A stretch of DNA of 64,000 nt, from NCBI RefSeq assembly GCF_000959525.1, contig NZ_CP009831.1:124001-188000 (forward strand). Direction: 5' to 3'. The position numbers and the translations under genes were made by a program. Below, one piece after another: positions 18,138-26,766 of the stretch (positions are counted from its first letter, which is position 1; every line of letters starts with the position of its first letter). Under the pieces are notes generated by a model, which saw nothing but the letters and a program-made list of their open reading frames with translations, did no database searches and had not been told where the DNA came from. The stretch comes from Burkholderia multivorans ATCC BAA-247. Lineage in GTDB: Bacteria > Pseudomonadota > Gammaproteobacteria > Burkholderiales > Burkholderiaceae.

Positions 18138-19496
18138 TTGTCTTCCCGCCACGGAGTCGACCTCACCCGCGCCCGCGCGCTGTTCGACCGCGAGCGCCGC
18201 GCGTTCACCGAAGCCATGCCGATTTCCCGCGCGCTATCCGCGGAAGCGGCGGAGCATCTGCTCTTCGGCGTGCCGTTGCACTGGATGCAGGATTGGTCGA
18301 CGCCGTTTTCGCTGTACGTGAAGGAGGCGCGCGGCGCGAGGTTTACCGACGTCGACGGGCACCGCTACGTCGACTTCTGTCTCGGCGATACGGGCGCGAT
18401 GTTCGGCCATGCGCCCGAGCCGGTCGCCCGCGCGCTCGCCGAGCAGGCGACGCGCGGCTACACGACGATGCTGCCGAGCGAGGACGCCGCGTGGGTGTCG
18501 CGCGAGCTCGCGCGCCGCTTCCGCCTGCCGTTCTGGCAGTTCGCGCTGAGCGCGAGCGATGCGAACCGCTTCGTGCTGCGTTGGGCGCGCGCCGCGACGG
18601 GCCGCAACACGATCGTCGTGTTCAACGGCTGCTATCACGGCACCGTCGACGACGTCTTCGTCGATCTCGTCGACGGCCGCCCGGTGCAGCGCGACAGCCT
18701 GCTCGGGCAATCGTACGACCTGCTCGCGAACACGCGTGTCGTCGAATTCAACGATCTGGACGCGCTCGAAGCGGCGCTGAAGCACGACGACGTCGCGTGC
18801 GTGATCGCGGAACCCGCGATGACGAACATCGGGATGGTGCTGCCCGAGCCCGGCTTCTGGCGCGAGGCGCGCGCGCTCACGCGCCGCCACGGCACGCTGC
18901 TCGTGATCGACGAAACGCACACGATCAGCAGCGGCCCCGGCGGCTACGCGGTCGCGCACGATCTCGAGCCGGACGTGCTCGTGGTCGGCAAGCCGATCGC
19001 GGGCGGCGTGCCGTGCGCGGTGTACGGATTCAGCGCCGAATTCGCCGAACGCGCGAAGCAGGCGAAGCTGAACGCGCCGCCCGGCCATTCGGGCATAGGC
19101 ACGACGCTGACGGCGAACATGCTCGCGATGCACGCGATGCGCGCGACGCTCGCCGAGGTCGCGACCGACGCCGCGTATGCCCACATGTTCGAACTCGCCG
19201 CGCGCCTCGCGGCCGCGCTCGAGCAGACGATCGCGAAACACGCGCTGCCGTGGTGCGTGACACGCATCGGCGCGCGCACCGAGTTTCAGTTCGCACCGAC
19301 ACCGCCGCGCAACGGCACGCTCGCCGGCGCGCAGCTCGACAGCGAGCTCGAGCACATCGTGCATCTCTACCTGTTGAACCGCGGCGTGCTGATCACGCCG
19401 TTCCACAACATGATGCTCGTGTGCCCGCAGACGACGGCCGACGACGTCGACCGGCTCGTCGCCGAGTTCGACGCGTGCCTGAGCGAGCTGACCTGA
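18138..19496 (+). CDS. Class III pyridoxal-phosphate aminotransferase
   Basis: A 452-residue aminotransferase of the glutamate-1-semialdehyde/aspartate-aminotransferase-family class III group. Visible landmarks are F-N-G-C-Y-H-G (cofactor phosphate region), the V-I-D-E-T-H-T Asp, and the Schiff-base Lys in V-V-G-K-P-I-A-G-G. The start is a TTG at 18138: CCAGGAG is 7-8 bases before it and the resulting N-terminus (R-A-R-A-L-F-D-R-E-R) is usual for this family. Tool-preferred ATGs lie about 25 codons inside. The substrate is unknown; the neighbours give no clear hint. Confidence 0.85.
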   Translation: MSSRHGVDLTRARALFDRERRAFTEAMPISRALSAEAAEHLLFGVPLHWMQDWSTPFSLYVKEARGARFTDVDGHRYVDFCLGDTGAMFGHAPEPVARALAEQATRGYTTMLPSEDAAWVSRELARRFRLPFWQFALSASDANRFVLRWARAATGRNTIVVFNGCYHGTVDDVFVDLVDGRPVQRDSLLGQSYDLLANTRVVEFNDLDALEAALKHDDVACVIAEPAMTNIGMVLPEPGFWREARALTRRHGTLLVIDETHTISSGPGGYAVAHDLEPDVLVVGKPIAGGVPCAVYGFSAEFAERAKQAKLNAPPGHSGIGTTLTANMLAMHAMRATLAEVATDAAYAHMFELAARLAAALEQTIAKHALPWCVTRIGARTEFQFAPTPPRNGTLAGAQLDSELEHIVHLYLLNRGVLITPFHNMMLVCPQTTADDVDRLVAEFDACLSELT

Positions 19497-19605
19497 GCGC
19501 TTGAACCGCGCGGCGACACGCGCGGCCGGTCCGTCGCCGGTCGCCGGTCGCCGGATCGCGCGACCGCCGGACAGCCGGACCGCCGCGCGCCCACCGCTCG
19601 CGCGC

Positions 19606-21324
19606 TCAGCGGCAACTGAAGCTCGCCGCCGAATTCAGATCGCCCGAGCCGTTATAGCGAGCAACCTGCGGATACGGACACAGCGGCCGCGTACGCCCCG
19701 TGCCCCACGACGCGGGCACCTCCGCATTCGGCACCGGATTCGCCGCATCGCGCGCGGCCGCGACGATCGCACCGGGCGCCTGCCCCTGCTCGACCCACGC
19801 GACGAGCGGCGTCAGCATGTCGAACTGGTCGGTCGCCGGCCCGCCCGAGCAATGGTTCATCGCCGGCACCGGATAGAAGCGCGCGAAATCCGACGCATCG
19901 CCGCCGTTCGCCTGCGCGAGGCGCGCATACCAGTCGCGCGTGTCGTTGAACGAGAACACCGGATCGCCGGTGCCGTGATACACGAGCAGCTTCGCACCGC
20001 GCTGCTTCAGCGCGCCGAGGTTCGTTTCGTCGGGCGGCGTCATGAACGACCACGCCGATTGCGTGTACGCGCCGCTCGTCGCGAAAATCGCCGGCGCATC
20101 GTTGTCCATGTCGAAGCCGAGCGCGAAACCGGCCAGGTTGGCGAGCGTCGACGCGGGCTTCGGCGGCGTCATGAACGTGAACGCCATCGCGGCCGGATCG
20201 AGCGCGATCGAGTTCGACTGCTTCCACGCGGCCCAGCCGCTGCCGGCCACGCCCGGATCGTACGGAAAGCTCGCGTAGAGCGCGGCGCCCGCGCTGTTGC
20301 GCGCACCGGCGAACACGTTCGCGAGCGCGGTCTTTTGTGCCGGCGTCAGACACGCACCGGTGCGCGTGCCGTTCGCGCAGTCCGGTATGTCGGCGTCGAG
20401 GCTGAAGTGCGCCTGGCATGCGGCGACGTCCTGCACGATCCCGTCGGCCGCGCCGTCGAGCGCGTCGCATTTGGCGAGAATCGCCGCGCCGACGAAGCGG
20501 CGCTCCGCATCGTTGAATCCGCTGCGGATGTCCGGCAGCCCGTTCGCGCCCGTCGCCGACGCGATCTTCGCGAACTGCTGCGCGCCGTACATCTCGCCGA
20601 TCGCCGCCTTCGGCAGATGGAAGCCGGGATCGCCGGCGACGATCCCGTCGTAGTCGGCTGCGTTGCGCACGGCCGTGACCATCGCGTGACGGCCGCCGTT
20701 CGAACAGCCGCCGAAATAGCTGCGGTCCGGCGCCTTCCCGTATGCGATGCGGATCACCTGCTTCGCCATCGGCGTCAGCGCATCGACGGCGCCGTAGCCG
20801 TAATCGATGCGCGCCTGCGGATCGACGCCGAACAGCGGATTCTGCGCGGCGCTGTGCCCGGAATCCGAGCTGATCACCGCGAAGCCCATCGCGAGCGCAT
20901 CGGTCAGCGGGCCGCCGCCGCCGATTTCGCCGGTCGCGGTCACGACGTTGCCGTCGAGTCCGCCGTTCGCCTGATAGAAGAAACGGCCGTTCCAGGCCTT
21001 CGGCAGGCGCATCTCGAAGCCGATCGCATAGGTGTTGCCGTCGACCGCGCTCACGCGCTCGTTCATCTTGCCGGCGATCACGCAATGCTCGGGAACCGGC
21101 CTGCCGGCGACGGTCAGCGCGCCGGCCGCGGCGGTCGTCACCGACGTGAACGACGTGTTCGCGTACGCGAGCTTCGCGGCGAGCGCGTCGCAGGTCTGCG
21201 TCATCGCGGCCGGCGTCGCGGCGCTCAGATGCGTCGGTGCGGACGTCACCGAATCGTCGCCGCCGCACGCGGCGAGCAGTGCGGCCGACAGCGGCGCCGC
21301 GCACAGCAGTTTGCGGTTCATCAT
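19606..21324 (-). CDS. Tannase/feruloyl-esterase-family lipoprotein
   Basis: A 572-residue esterase of the tannase/feruloyl esterase family. The N-terminus is a lipoprotein signal with L-L-A-A-C at residue 20. The nucleophile is Ser208 in G-G-C-S-N-G-G; an Asp lies in Y-H-G-T-G-D-P and the His in M-N-H-C-S-G-G. The Cys next to Ser and the Cys next to His form the CS-D-HC arrangement typical of this family. It should release ferulate or related hydroxycinnamates from plant esters at the cell surface or in the periplasm. Third gene of the MFS-porin-esterase operon, 23 bp after the porin. Confidence 0.9.
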   Translation of the reverse strand: MMNRKLLCAAPLSAALLAACGGDDSVTSAPTHLSAATPAAMTQTCDALAAKLAYANTSFTSVTTAAAGALTVAGRPVPEHCVIAGKMNERVSAVDGNTYAIGFEMRLPKAWNGRFFYQANGGLDGNVVTATGEIGGGGPLTDALAMGFAVISSDSGHSAAQNPLFGVDPQARIDYGYGAVDALTPMAKQVIRIAYGKAPDRSYFGGCSNGGRHAMVTAVRNAADYDGIVAGDPGFHLPKAAIGEMYGAQQFAKIASATGANGLPDIRSGFNDAERRFVGAAILAKCDALDGAADGIVQDVAACQAHFSLDADIPDCANGTRTGACLTPAQKTALANVFAGARNSAGAALYASFPYDPGVAGSGWAAWKQSNSIALDPAAMAFTFMTPPKPASTLANLAGFALGFDMDNDAPAIFATSGAYTQSAWSFMTPPDETNLGALKQRGAKLLVYHGTGDPVFSFNDTRDWYARLAQANGGDASDFARFYPVPAMNHCSGGPATDQFDMLTPLVAWVEQGQAPGAIVAAARDAANPVPNAEVPASWGTGRTRPLCPYPQVARYNGSGDLNSAASFSCR

Positions 21325-21347
21325 GGTGTCCTCGCGCGCTCGTCGAA

Positions 21348-22487
21348 TCAGAACAGATGCTTGACGCCGACCATCGCGCCGAGCTGCCCCATCCCTTCGC
21401 CCGGTGTCGTGCCGGGGCCGCCGCCGCTGACCGCGTAGCGCGCATGCGCGCTGTTCCACAGATACGACGTCTGCGCATAGACGGACGTGCGCTTCGTCAG
21501 CAGATACGTCGTGCGCAGCGTCGCCATCGTCGCGCGCGTGTCGTGCGCGCTGTTGACGATCCGGTAGCCTTCGCCGTCGACGATCAGATAAGGCTTCACC
21601 GTGTACGACGCACCGACGAAGAACAGATCGGAATGTGCACCGGCCGCGGCCGGCGAACCGGTCGACACGCGGCGCCCGATCCAGCCCGCGCCGACGCGTG
21701 CGCCGCCGGCTTGCGCATACGCGCTCAGATGCACGCGCGCGTCCTTGCCCGCGCTGCTCGTGAAGGCGACCGGCGCAACGCCGTCGAAGAAGTTCGCGGC
21801 CGCACCCGTCCCGCCGCGCTGCTCTTCGTACGAGGCCGCCGCACCGAAATACGCGCTGTCGTACTTCAGCATCGCCGACCAGTTCCGGCATTCGACCGCA
21901 TGGCCCGGCACCTGTCCCGCGCACGTGCCCTGCCCCGGCGAATTGCCGGTGCCCGCGCCGTCGCGGCCGAACGAATACGCGGCGCCGAGCGTCACGCCGC
22001 GATAGGTGCCGATGTAGGTGACCGCGTTGTCGGCGCGGCCGTTCGGCACATACGCGTCGAGCGAGCCGAGGCCGTAGATGTCGGGGCCGATGATGTCGGC
22101 ACCTTGCAGCGCGAGATACGTCATCGTGTACTGGCGGCCGAACGCGAGCGTGCCGAAGCCGCCCTTCAGGCCGACGAACGCCTGCCGGCCGAACAACCGG
22201 CCGCCCTGCCCGAGATCGCCGCCGCGCACGTTGAAGCCGCTTTCGAGCACGAACACCGCCTGATAGCCGCCGCCGAGATCCTCGTTGCCGCGAATGCCCC
22301 AGCGCGACGGCATCTCGCCCGTCACCGCGGGCATCCGCACGACGTGATCGCCGGCCGCGTTCGCGTGCGTGACGAATTCGACGCCCGTGTCGACGATTCC
22401 GTACAGCGTCACGCTCGATTGCGCCTGCGCGCCGGTCGCGGCGAGCGCGCATGCGCCGGCCGCCAGCAAGGCTTTGGTGTGCTTCAT
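21348..22487 (-). CDS. Gram-negative trimeric porin (OmpC/Opc type)
   Basis: A 379-residue beta-barrel porin with a signal peptide cleaved near A-Q-A-Q. The mature start is S-S-V-T-L-Y-G-I-V-D-T-G-V-E, the protein has the R-W-G-I-R-G-N-E-D-L-G-G motif, and it ends in Phe, all typical of beta-proteobacterial porins. It lies between the transporter (65 bp away) and the esterase (23 bp), so it may be specialised for hydroxycinnamates or their esters. Confidence 0.9.
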   Translation of the reverse strand: MKHTKALLAAGACALAATGAQAQSSVTLYGIVDTGVEFVTHANAAGDHVVRMPAVTGEMPSRWGIRGNEDLGGGYQAVFVLESGFNVRGGDLGQGGRLFGRQAFVGLKGGFGTLAFGRQYTMTYLALQGADIIGPDIYGLGSLDAYVPNGRADNAVTYIGTYRGVTLGAAYSFGRDGAGTGNSPGQGTCAGQVPGHAVECRNWSAMLKYDSAYFGAAASYEEQRGGTGAAANFFDGVAPVAFTSSAGKDARVHLSAYAQAGGARVGAGWIGRRVSTGSPAAAGAHSDLFFVGASYTVKPYLIVDGEGYRIVNSAHDTRATMATLRTTYLLTKRTSVYAQTSYLWNSAHARYAVSGGGPGTTPGEGMGQLGAMVGVKHLF

Positions 22488-22552
22488 GATGAGTGTCTCC
22501 AGACCTGCGTCGATGTCGCGCTCTGACGGCGCGTCGGGTTGAAAGAAGGAAC

Positions 22553-23758
22553 TCAGTCCTGCGCGTGCGGCCGGCGGATCAGCAGCAGCGCGGCGATCGC
22601 GGCAACGAGCGTGACGGGGATGCTCGCGCCGATCACGACCGACGCGCTGCGGCCCATCGCGAGCAGTTCGGCGGCGGCGAGCGGCCCGACGACCGAGCCG
22701 AGCCGCCCGACGGCCACCGCGGAGCCCACGCCGGTGCCGCGCATCGCGGTCGGGTAGTAGATCGCGGCGAGCGCATACAGCACCGACTGGCCGCCGACGA
22801 CGAACATCCCGGCCGCGAACGCGGCGACGGACAGCCACATGAGCCCCGGCGCGATCGCGAGCGCGGCAAGCGACAGCACGATCCCCGCATACATGCCGCC
22901 GACGACGCGCGCGGGCCGCATCCGGTCCATCGACATGCCGATGCCGAGCACGCCGAGGCCGCTGCCGATGTTGAAGAAGATCTGCACGATGCCGGCCTGC
23001 CCGCGCGCGAGCCCTTTCGCGGCCATCAGCGACGGCAGCCAGTTCAGCAGGAAATACAGCACGATCAGCGTGCAGAAGTAGCTGATCCACAGCGCGAGCG
23101 TCGAGCCGGTGCGGCCGCCGCCGAACAGCGTGTCGCGCACGCCCGCGCGCGCGGCGCCCGACGCGCTGACGTCGAGAAACGCGCGCGACTCGGGCAGCAG
23201 CGCGATCAACAGCGGCGCAAGCAGCAGCGGCCCGACGCCGCCGACGTAGAAGATGTGACGCCACTCGGTGTCGCCCGCGAGCAGCACGCCGATCAGCGAC
23301 GCGATCACGCCGCCGAACGGAATCCCGCAGTACATGACGGCGACCGCGCTGCTGCGCGAGCGCGCGCCGACGGCCTCCGACGACAGCGCGATCAGGTTCG
23401 GCATCGCGCCGCCGAGCCCGAGCCCCGTGAGCGCACGCACGGCGACGAGCATCGCGAAGCTCGATACCTGCGCGGTCGCGATCGACAGCAGCCCGAACAG
23501 GCATACCGACGCAATCAACACGTGTTTGCGGCCGATCCGGTCCGCGAGCCAGCCGCCGAGCATCGCGCCCGGCAGCAGCCCGAACGTGCCCGCGCTGAAT
23601 GCAATGCCCATCTGCGAAACGGTCAGCCCGAATTCATGCGCCATGCGCGGCGCGGCGACGCCGACCGACTGCAAGTCGAGCCCCTCGAGCAGCGCGATCG
23701 CGAAACACAGACCGAGCGTCGTCGCGACGGCCGGCCTCTCGGCAACGGAAGTGTCCAT
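22553..23758 (-). CDS. MFS transporter, aromatic acid:H+ symporter (AAHS) type
   Basis: A 401-residue major facilitator with 12 predicted membrane segments. The loop 2-3 motif G-G-W-L-A-D-R-I-G-R-K is present, and an Asp in the first helix (L-L-E-G-L-D-L) is conserved in the aromatic-acid subfamily (PcaK/MhpT/HcaT relatives). Most likely it carries ferulate or a related hydroxycinnamate, given the esterase and catabolic operons nearby. First gene of the MFS-porin-esterase operon; GGAG precedes the ATG. Two copies of the TATCAGG operator lie upstream. Confidence 0.88.
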   Translation of the reverse strand: MDTSVAERPAVATTLGLCFAIALLEGLDLQSVGVAAPRMAHEFGLTVSQMGIAFSAGTFGLLPGAMLGGWLADRIGRKHVLIASVCLFGLLSIATAQVSSFAMLVAVRALTGLGLGGAMPNLIALSSEAVGARSRSSAVAVMYCGIPFGGVIASLIGVLLAGDTEWRHIFYVGGVGPLLLAPLLIALLPESRAFLDVSASGAARAGVRDTLFGGGRTGSTLALWISYFCTLIVLYFLLNWLPSLMAAKGLARGQAGIVQIFFNIGSGLGVLGIGMSMDRMRPARVVGGMYAGIVLSLAALAIAPGLMWLSVAAFAAGMFVVGGQSVLYALAAIYYPTAMRGTGVGSAVAVGRLGSVVGPLAAAELLAMGRSASVVIGASIPVTLVAAIAALLLIRRPHAQD

Positions 23759-23838
23759 GTCGTCTCCAAACCTGGACCCGCACGCGATGCGACCGCATCT
23801 GCGCGAGGGCTTTGTCGTAACCGGATCACGATCGGCTT

Positions 23839-23855
23839 TATCAGGCTGCCTGATT
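23839..23855. promoter_or_regulatory. MarR-type operator, copy 1 (TATCAGG-CTG-CCTGATT)
   Basis: A 17-bp inverted repeat 81 bp before the MFS start, with one mismatch at the outer base. It shares its half-sites with copies 2-4 in this window. Confidence 0.7.
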
Positions 23856-23929
23856 CTATGTCCGAAATAAAATCCGCGCGGCGTGCTGACGTGCGGACCG
23901 TCGTTCCATCGAAGGACGCGACGATTTAA

Positions 23930-23946
23930 TAACAGGTAACCTGATA
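23930..23946. promoter_or_regulatory. MarR-type operator, copy 2 (TAACAGG-TAA-CCTGATA)
   Basis: A second 17-bp inverted repeat, 91 bp (centre to centre) from copy 1, in the space between the MFS and marR genes. One mismatch in the left arm. Confidence 0.65.
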
Positions 23947-24035
23947 TTTCAAGTGCGAAACGGGCCGGTGTTAACCCGCAACGCGCGCGGAAACCGGCCG
24001 AGCGGGCCGTGAAGAAGCCGACGAAACGGTCGCGC

Positions 24036-24560
24036 TTAGTCGCGCAGATTGCGCACGAACAGCTCGAGCGTGCGCTGGACCTGCGCGACGTCGTCGGCAG
24101 TCAGGTCGTCGCCGAGCATGCGGCGCTCGAGCGGGCGCAGCACCTGTTCGCATTCGCGCAGGATCGCCGAGCCTTCGTCGGTCAGGCGCAGCAGGATCAC
24201 GCGGCCGTGGCTCGGGTCGGCCTCGCGCGTGACGAAGCCGCGCGCGGCCATCGCGCTCATCACCTCGTTCGCCGATTGCGGCGTGATGAACGAGCGCACC
24301 GCGAGCTGCGCGTTCGATAGCGCACCGCGCGCCTCGAGCACCGACAGCGCCGTGTACTGCGCGAGCGTCACGCCGAGCGGCGCGAGCGCGTCGCTCATCT
24401 GACGCCGCAGCAGGCGGTCGAGATTGCCGATCAGGTAGGTCAGCCGCTGCTGCGTGCGCACGCGCGGCCGGGCTTCGGTGACGCGGGCGGCGCGTTTCGC
24501 GCCGGCCGGTTTGACGGGAGTCGAACTCATGAACGTGTCGGAATCGATATCGCGGGCCAT
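24036..24560 (-). CDS. MarR-family regulator of hydroxycinnamate catabolism (candidate)
   Basis: A 174-residue MarR protein with a winged helix at about 75-145 (L-S-N-A-Q-L-A-V-R-S-F-I-T-P-Q-S-A-N-E-V, D-P-S-H-G-R-V wing). Known regulators of ferulate and p-coumarate genes (HcaR, FerC, CouR) belong to this family and release DNA on binding the CoA thioester. Position beside the MFS operon and the shared operators suggest the same role here. ATG 24560 is chosen because GAGGT precedes it, although spacing is short; the Met at 24530 lacks a binding site. Confidence 0.82.
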   Translation of the reverse strand: MARDIDSDTFMSSTPVKPAGAKRAARVTEARPRVRTQQRLTYLIGNLDRLLRRQMSDALAPLGVTLAQYTALSVLEARGALSNAQLAVRSFITPQSANEVMSAMAARGFVTREADPSHGRVILLRLTDEGSAILRECEQVLRPLERRMLGDDLTADDVAQVQRTLELFVRNLRD

Positions 24561-24646
24561 CTTACCTCACGCGTTGCGCGTGCCGACAGCGGTCGTGCCG
24601 GACGTTGCGTCGCCGCGCGTCCGGCACCGGCATGCCGTGCGCGACA

Positions 24647-24656
24647 CTGTATACAG
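24647..24656. promoter_or_regulatory. Palindrome CTGTATACAG, possible GntR (VanR) site
   Basis: A perfect 10-bp palindrome in the marR/vanR intergenic space. Its core TGTATACA is repeated at 24733-24740, 85 bp away. Confidence 0.5.
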
Positions 24657-24732
24657 CGCGCGGTCGATCGGCGGCATTCATTCGTGGTTTACCCGTGAAA
24701 TCGAGCGATTCCACTTGATTTCGTCTCGTCGA

Positions 24733-24740
24733 TGTATACA
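24733..24740. promoter_or_regulatory. TGTATACA, second possible GntR (VanR) site
   Basis: Repeats the core of the palindrome at 24647-24656 and ends 5 bp before MarR operator copy 3, so the two regulators could share one promoter. Confidence 0.5.
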
Positions 24741-24744
24741 GTTT

Positions 24745-24761
24745 TATCAAGCAACCTGATA
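24745..24761. promoter_or_regulatory. MarR-type operator, copy 3 (TATCAAG-CAA-CCTGATA)
   Basis: A 17-bp inverted repeat with one mismatch, 48 bp before the GntR start and 184 bp before marR, so it could serve both the vanR-vanAB unit and marR itself. Confidence 0.65.
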
Positions 24762-24808
24762 ACCCATCGTGCCGCGATCGCTCGCGGCGCGCACGTTTTC
24801 CGCCACCG

Positions 24809-25579
24809 ATGACGACCGTCGACACGCCCGCTTCCGACACGCGCCCTGCCGCGTCCCCGTCCCAGACCGTCCGCGCGCTGCTCGGGCTGCGCGAGCTCAT
24901 CGTCGGCGGCGAACTCGGCCCCGGCGAGCGCATCTCCGAGCTGTGGGTCGTCGAGCGGCTCGGCGTGTCGCGCACGCCGGTGCGCGCGGCACTGATCCGG
25001 CTGCAGGAAGAAGGGCTGATCGAGCCGATCGCGACCGGCGGCTTTGCGGTGCGCGCGTTTTCCGCGCGCGAGATCGGCGACGCGATCGAGCTGCGCGGCA
25101 CGCTCGAAGGGCTCGCCGCGCGTTTCGCGGCCGAGCGCGGCGTGCCGGCGTCGACGTTGCGCAGCCTGCATGCGTGTGCGGACGAAATCGACGGACTGCT
25201 GGCCGGCCCGCTGACCGACGAAACCTTCTCGCGCTACGTCGACGCCAACGCGCGCTTTCACCGCCTGCTCGCCGGCGCGGCGGGCAGCGACGTCGTCGCG
25301 CGGCAGATCGACAAGGTCGCGACGCTGCCGTTCGCGTCGGCGAGCGCGTTCGTCGTCGTGCAGTCGCTCGATCCGCGTGCACGCGAAACGCTCGTCGTTG
25401 CGCAGGCGCAGCATCGCGCCGTGCTCGATGCGATCGCGCGCCGCCAGGGCGCGCGGGCCGAAGCGCTGATGCGCGAGCACGCGCAGATCGCGCACGACAA
25501 CCTGCGGCGCGTGCTCGACAACCAGCGGGCGATGACGAAGCTCGCGGGCGGCAACCTGATCCGTCGCGACGCCGGCTGA
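24809..25579 (+). CDS. vanR: GntR-family regulator, FadR/VanR type
   Basis: A 256-residue GntR/FCD regulator. The winged helix lies at about 22-85 (L-G-V-S-R-T-P-V-R-A-A-L-I-R-L-Q-E-E-G-L) and the all-helical FCD domain at about 95-240. It is next to vanA-vanB and is probably the vanillate-responsive repressor VanR; the symbol rests on context. It is read in the same direction as vanA but separated by a terminator-like hairpin at 25602-25624. Confidence 0.8.
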   Translation: MTTVDTPASDTRPAASPSQTVRALLGLRELIVGGELGPGERISELWVVERLGVSRTPVRAALIRLQEEGLIEPIATGGFAVRAFSAREIGDAIELRGTLEGLAARFAAERGVPASTLRSLHACADEIDGLLAGPLTDETFSRYVDANARFHRLLAGAAGSDVVARQIDKVATLPFASASAFVVVQSLDPRARETLVVAQAQHRAVLDAIARRQGARAEALMREHAQIAHDNLRRVLDNQRAMTKLAGGNLIRRDAG

Positions 25580-25601
25580 GCGGCGCGCGGCATTTTCTCG
25601 T

Positions 25602-25624
25602 GCGGCGCGCGACGCGCCGCTTTT
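25602..25624 (+). terminator. Hairpin with T4 between vanR and vanA
   Basis: A perfect 8-bp stem (GCGGCGCG / CGCGCCGC) with a CGA loop followed directly by TTTT. It lies 22 bp after the vanR stop and about 45 bp before vanA, so it may partly end vanR messages or attenuate vanAB. Confidence 0.6.
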
Positions 25625-25638
25625 CCGAAGACGAACAT

Positions 25639-25654
25639 GGCGTGCAAGCACGCC
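25639..25654 (+). promoter_or_regulatory. Small hairpin in the vanA leader
   Basis: A perfect 7-bp stem (GGCGTGC / GCACGCC) with a 2-base loop, ending just before the vanA ribosome-binding site CTGGAGGAG. It could influence vanA initiation; speculative. Confidence 0.3.
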
Positions 25655-25667
25655 CTGGAGGAGACGC

Positions 25668-26711
25668 ATGTTCCTGAAAAACGCCTGGTATGTCGCGTGT
25701 ACGCCCGACGAATTCGCGAGCAAGCCGCTCGGCCGGCAGATCTGCGGCGAGCGCATGGTGTTCTTTCGCGATGGGCAGGGCACGGTCGCCGCGCTCGAGG
25801 ATTTCTGCCCGCATCGCGGCGCGCCGCTGTCGCTCGGCACCGTGCGCGACGGCCATCTCGTCTGCGGCTATCACGGGCTGACGATGGGCGCGGACGGCAA
25901 GTGCACGAGCATGCCGTGCCAGCGCGTCGGCGGCATTCCGGCGATCCGCCGCTATCCGGCCGTCGAGCGGTACGGCTTCGTGTGGGTGTGGCCGGGCGAT
26001 CCCGCGCAGGCCGACCCGGCGACGATCCACCCGCTGCACTGGGCCGACGATCCGGGCTGGGCGTACGGCGGCGGCCTTTATCACATCGACTGCGACTACC
26101 GGCTGATGATCGACAACCTGATGGACCTCACGCACGAGACCTACGTGCATGCGTCGAGCATCGGCCAGCCGGAGATCGAGGAAGCGCCGCCGACGACGAA
26201 GGTCGACGGCGACACGGTGACGACGAGCCGCTTCATGGAAGGCATCGTGCCACCGCCGTTCTGGGCCGCCGCGTTGCGCGGCAACGGGCTCGCCGACGAC
26301 GTGCGCTGCGATCGCTGGCAGATCTGCCACTTCACGCCGCCGAGCCACGTGATGATCGAGGTGGGCGTCGCGCATGCGGGCAAAGGCGGCTATCACGCCG
26401 ACCCGCGCGACAAGGTGTCGAGCATCGTCGTCGACTTCATCACGCCCGAGACCGAGACGTCGATCTGGTACTTCTGGGGGATGGCACGCAGCTTCGCGGT
26501 CGACGATCGCGCGTTGACCGAGACGATCCGCAAGGGCCAGGGCGCGATCTTTGCCGAGGATCTGGACATGCTCGAGGCGCAGCAGCGCAACCTGCTGCGC
26601 TGGCCGGACCGTCCGCTGCTGAAGCTGAACATCGATGCGGGCGGCGTGCAGTCGCGCCGCGTGCTCGACCGCCTCATCGAACAGGAGCGCGCTGCCGCGC
26701 TGTCGTGCTGA
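25668..26711 (+). CDS. vanA: Vanillate O-demethylase oxygenase subunit
   Basis: A 347-residue Rieske oxygenase that demethylates vanillate to protocatechuate and formaldehyde. The [2Fe-2S] ligands are Cys47/His49 (C-P-H-R) and Cys66/His69 (C-G-Y-H-G). The mononuclear iron His156 and His161 are in D-N-L-M-D-L-T-H-E-T-Y-V-H, with Asp153. The strong site CTGGAGGAG fixes the ATG. It receives vanillate made by Vdh and electrons from VanB, encoded 55 bp downstream. Confidence 0.96.
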   Translation: MFLKNAWYVACTPDEFASKPLGRQICGERMVFFRDGQGTVAALEDFCPHRGAPLSLGTVRDGHLVCGYHGLTMGADGKCTSMPCQRVGGIPAIRRYPAVERYGFVWVWPGDPAQADPATIHPLHWADDPGWAYGGGLYHIDCDYRLMIDNLMDLTHETYVHASSIGQPEIEEAPPTTKVDGDTVTTSRFMEGIVPPPFWAAALRGNGLADDVRCDRWQICHFTPPSHVMIEVGVAHAGKGGYHADPRDKVSSIVVDFITPETETSIWYFWGMARSFAVDDRALTETIRKGQGAIFAEDLDMLEAQQRNLLRWPDRPLLKLNIDAGGVQSRRVLDRLIEQERAAALSC

Positions 26712-26766
26712 CCCTCGCGCCGCGTTCGCGCGCACGCGCGGCGCGGCGCCCTCATTGACCGTTGCC

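Noticed and set aside
21348-23504. Porin as a 718-residue protein
   Set aside because: The extra N-terminal part is a shadow of the MFS gene; the signal peptide and ribosome-binding site place the start at 22487.
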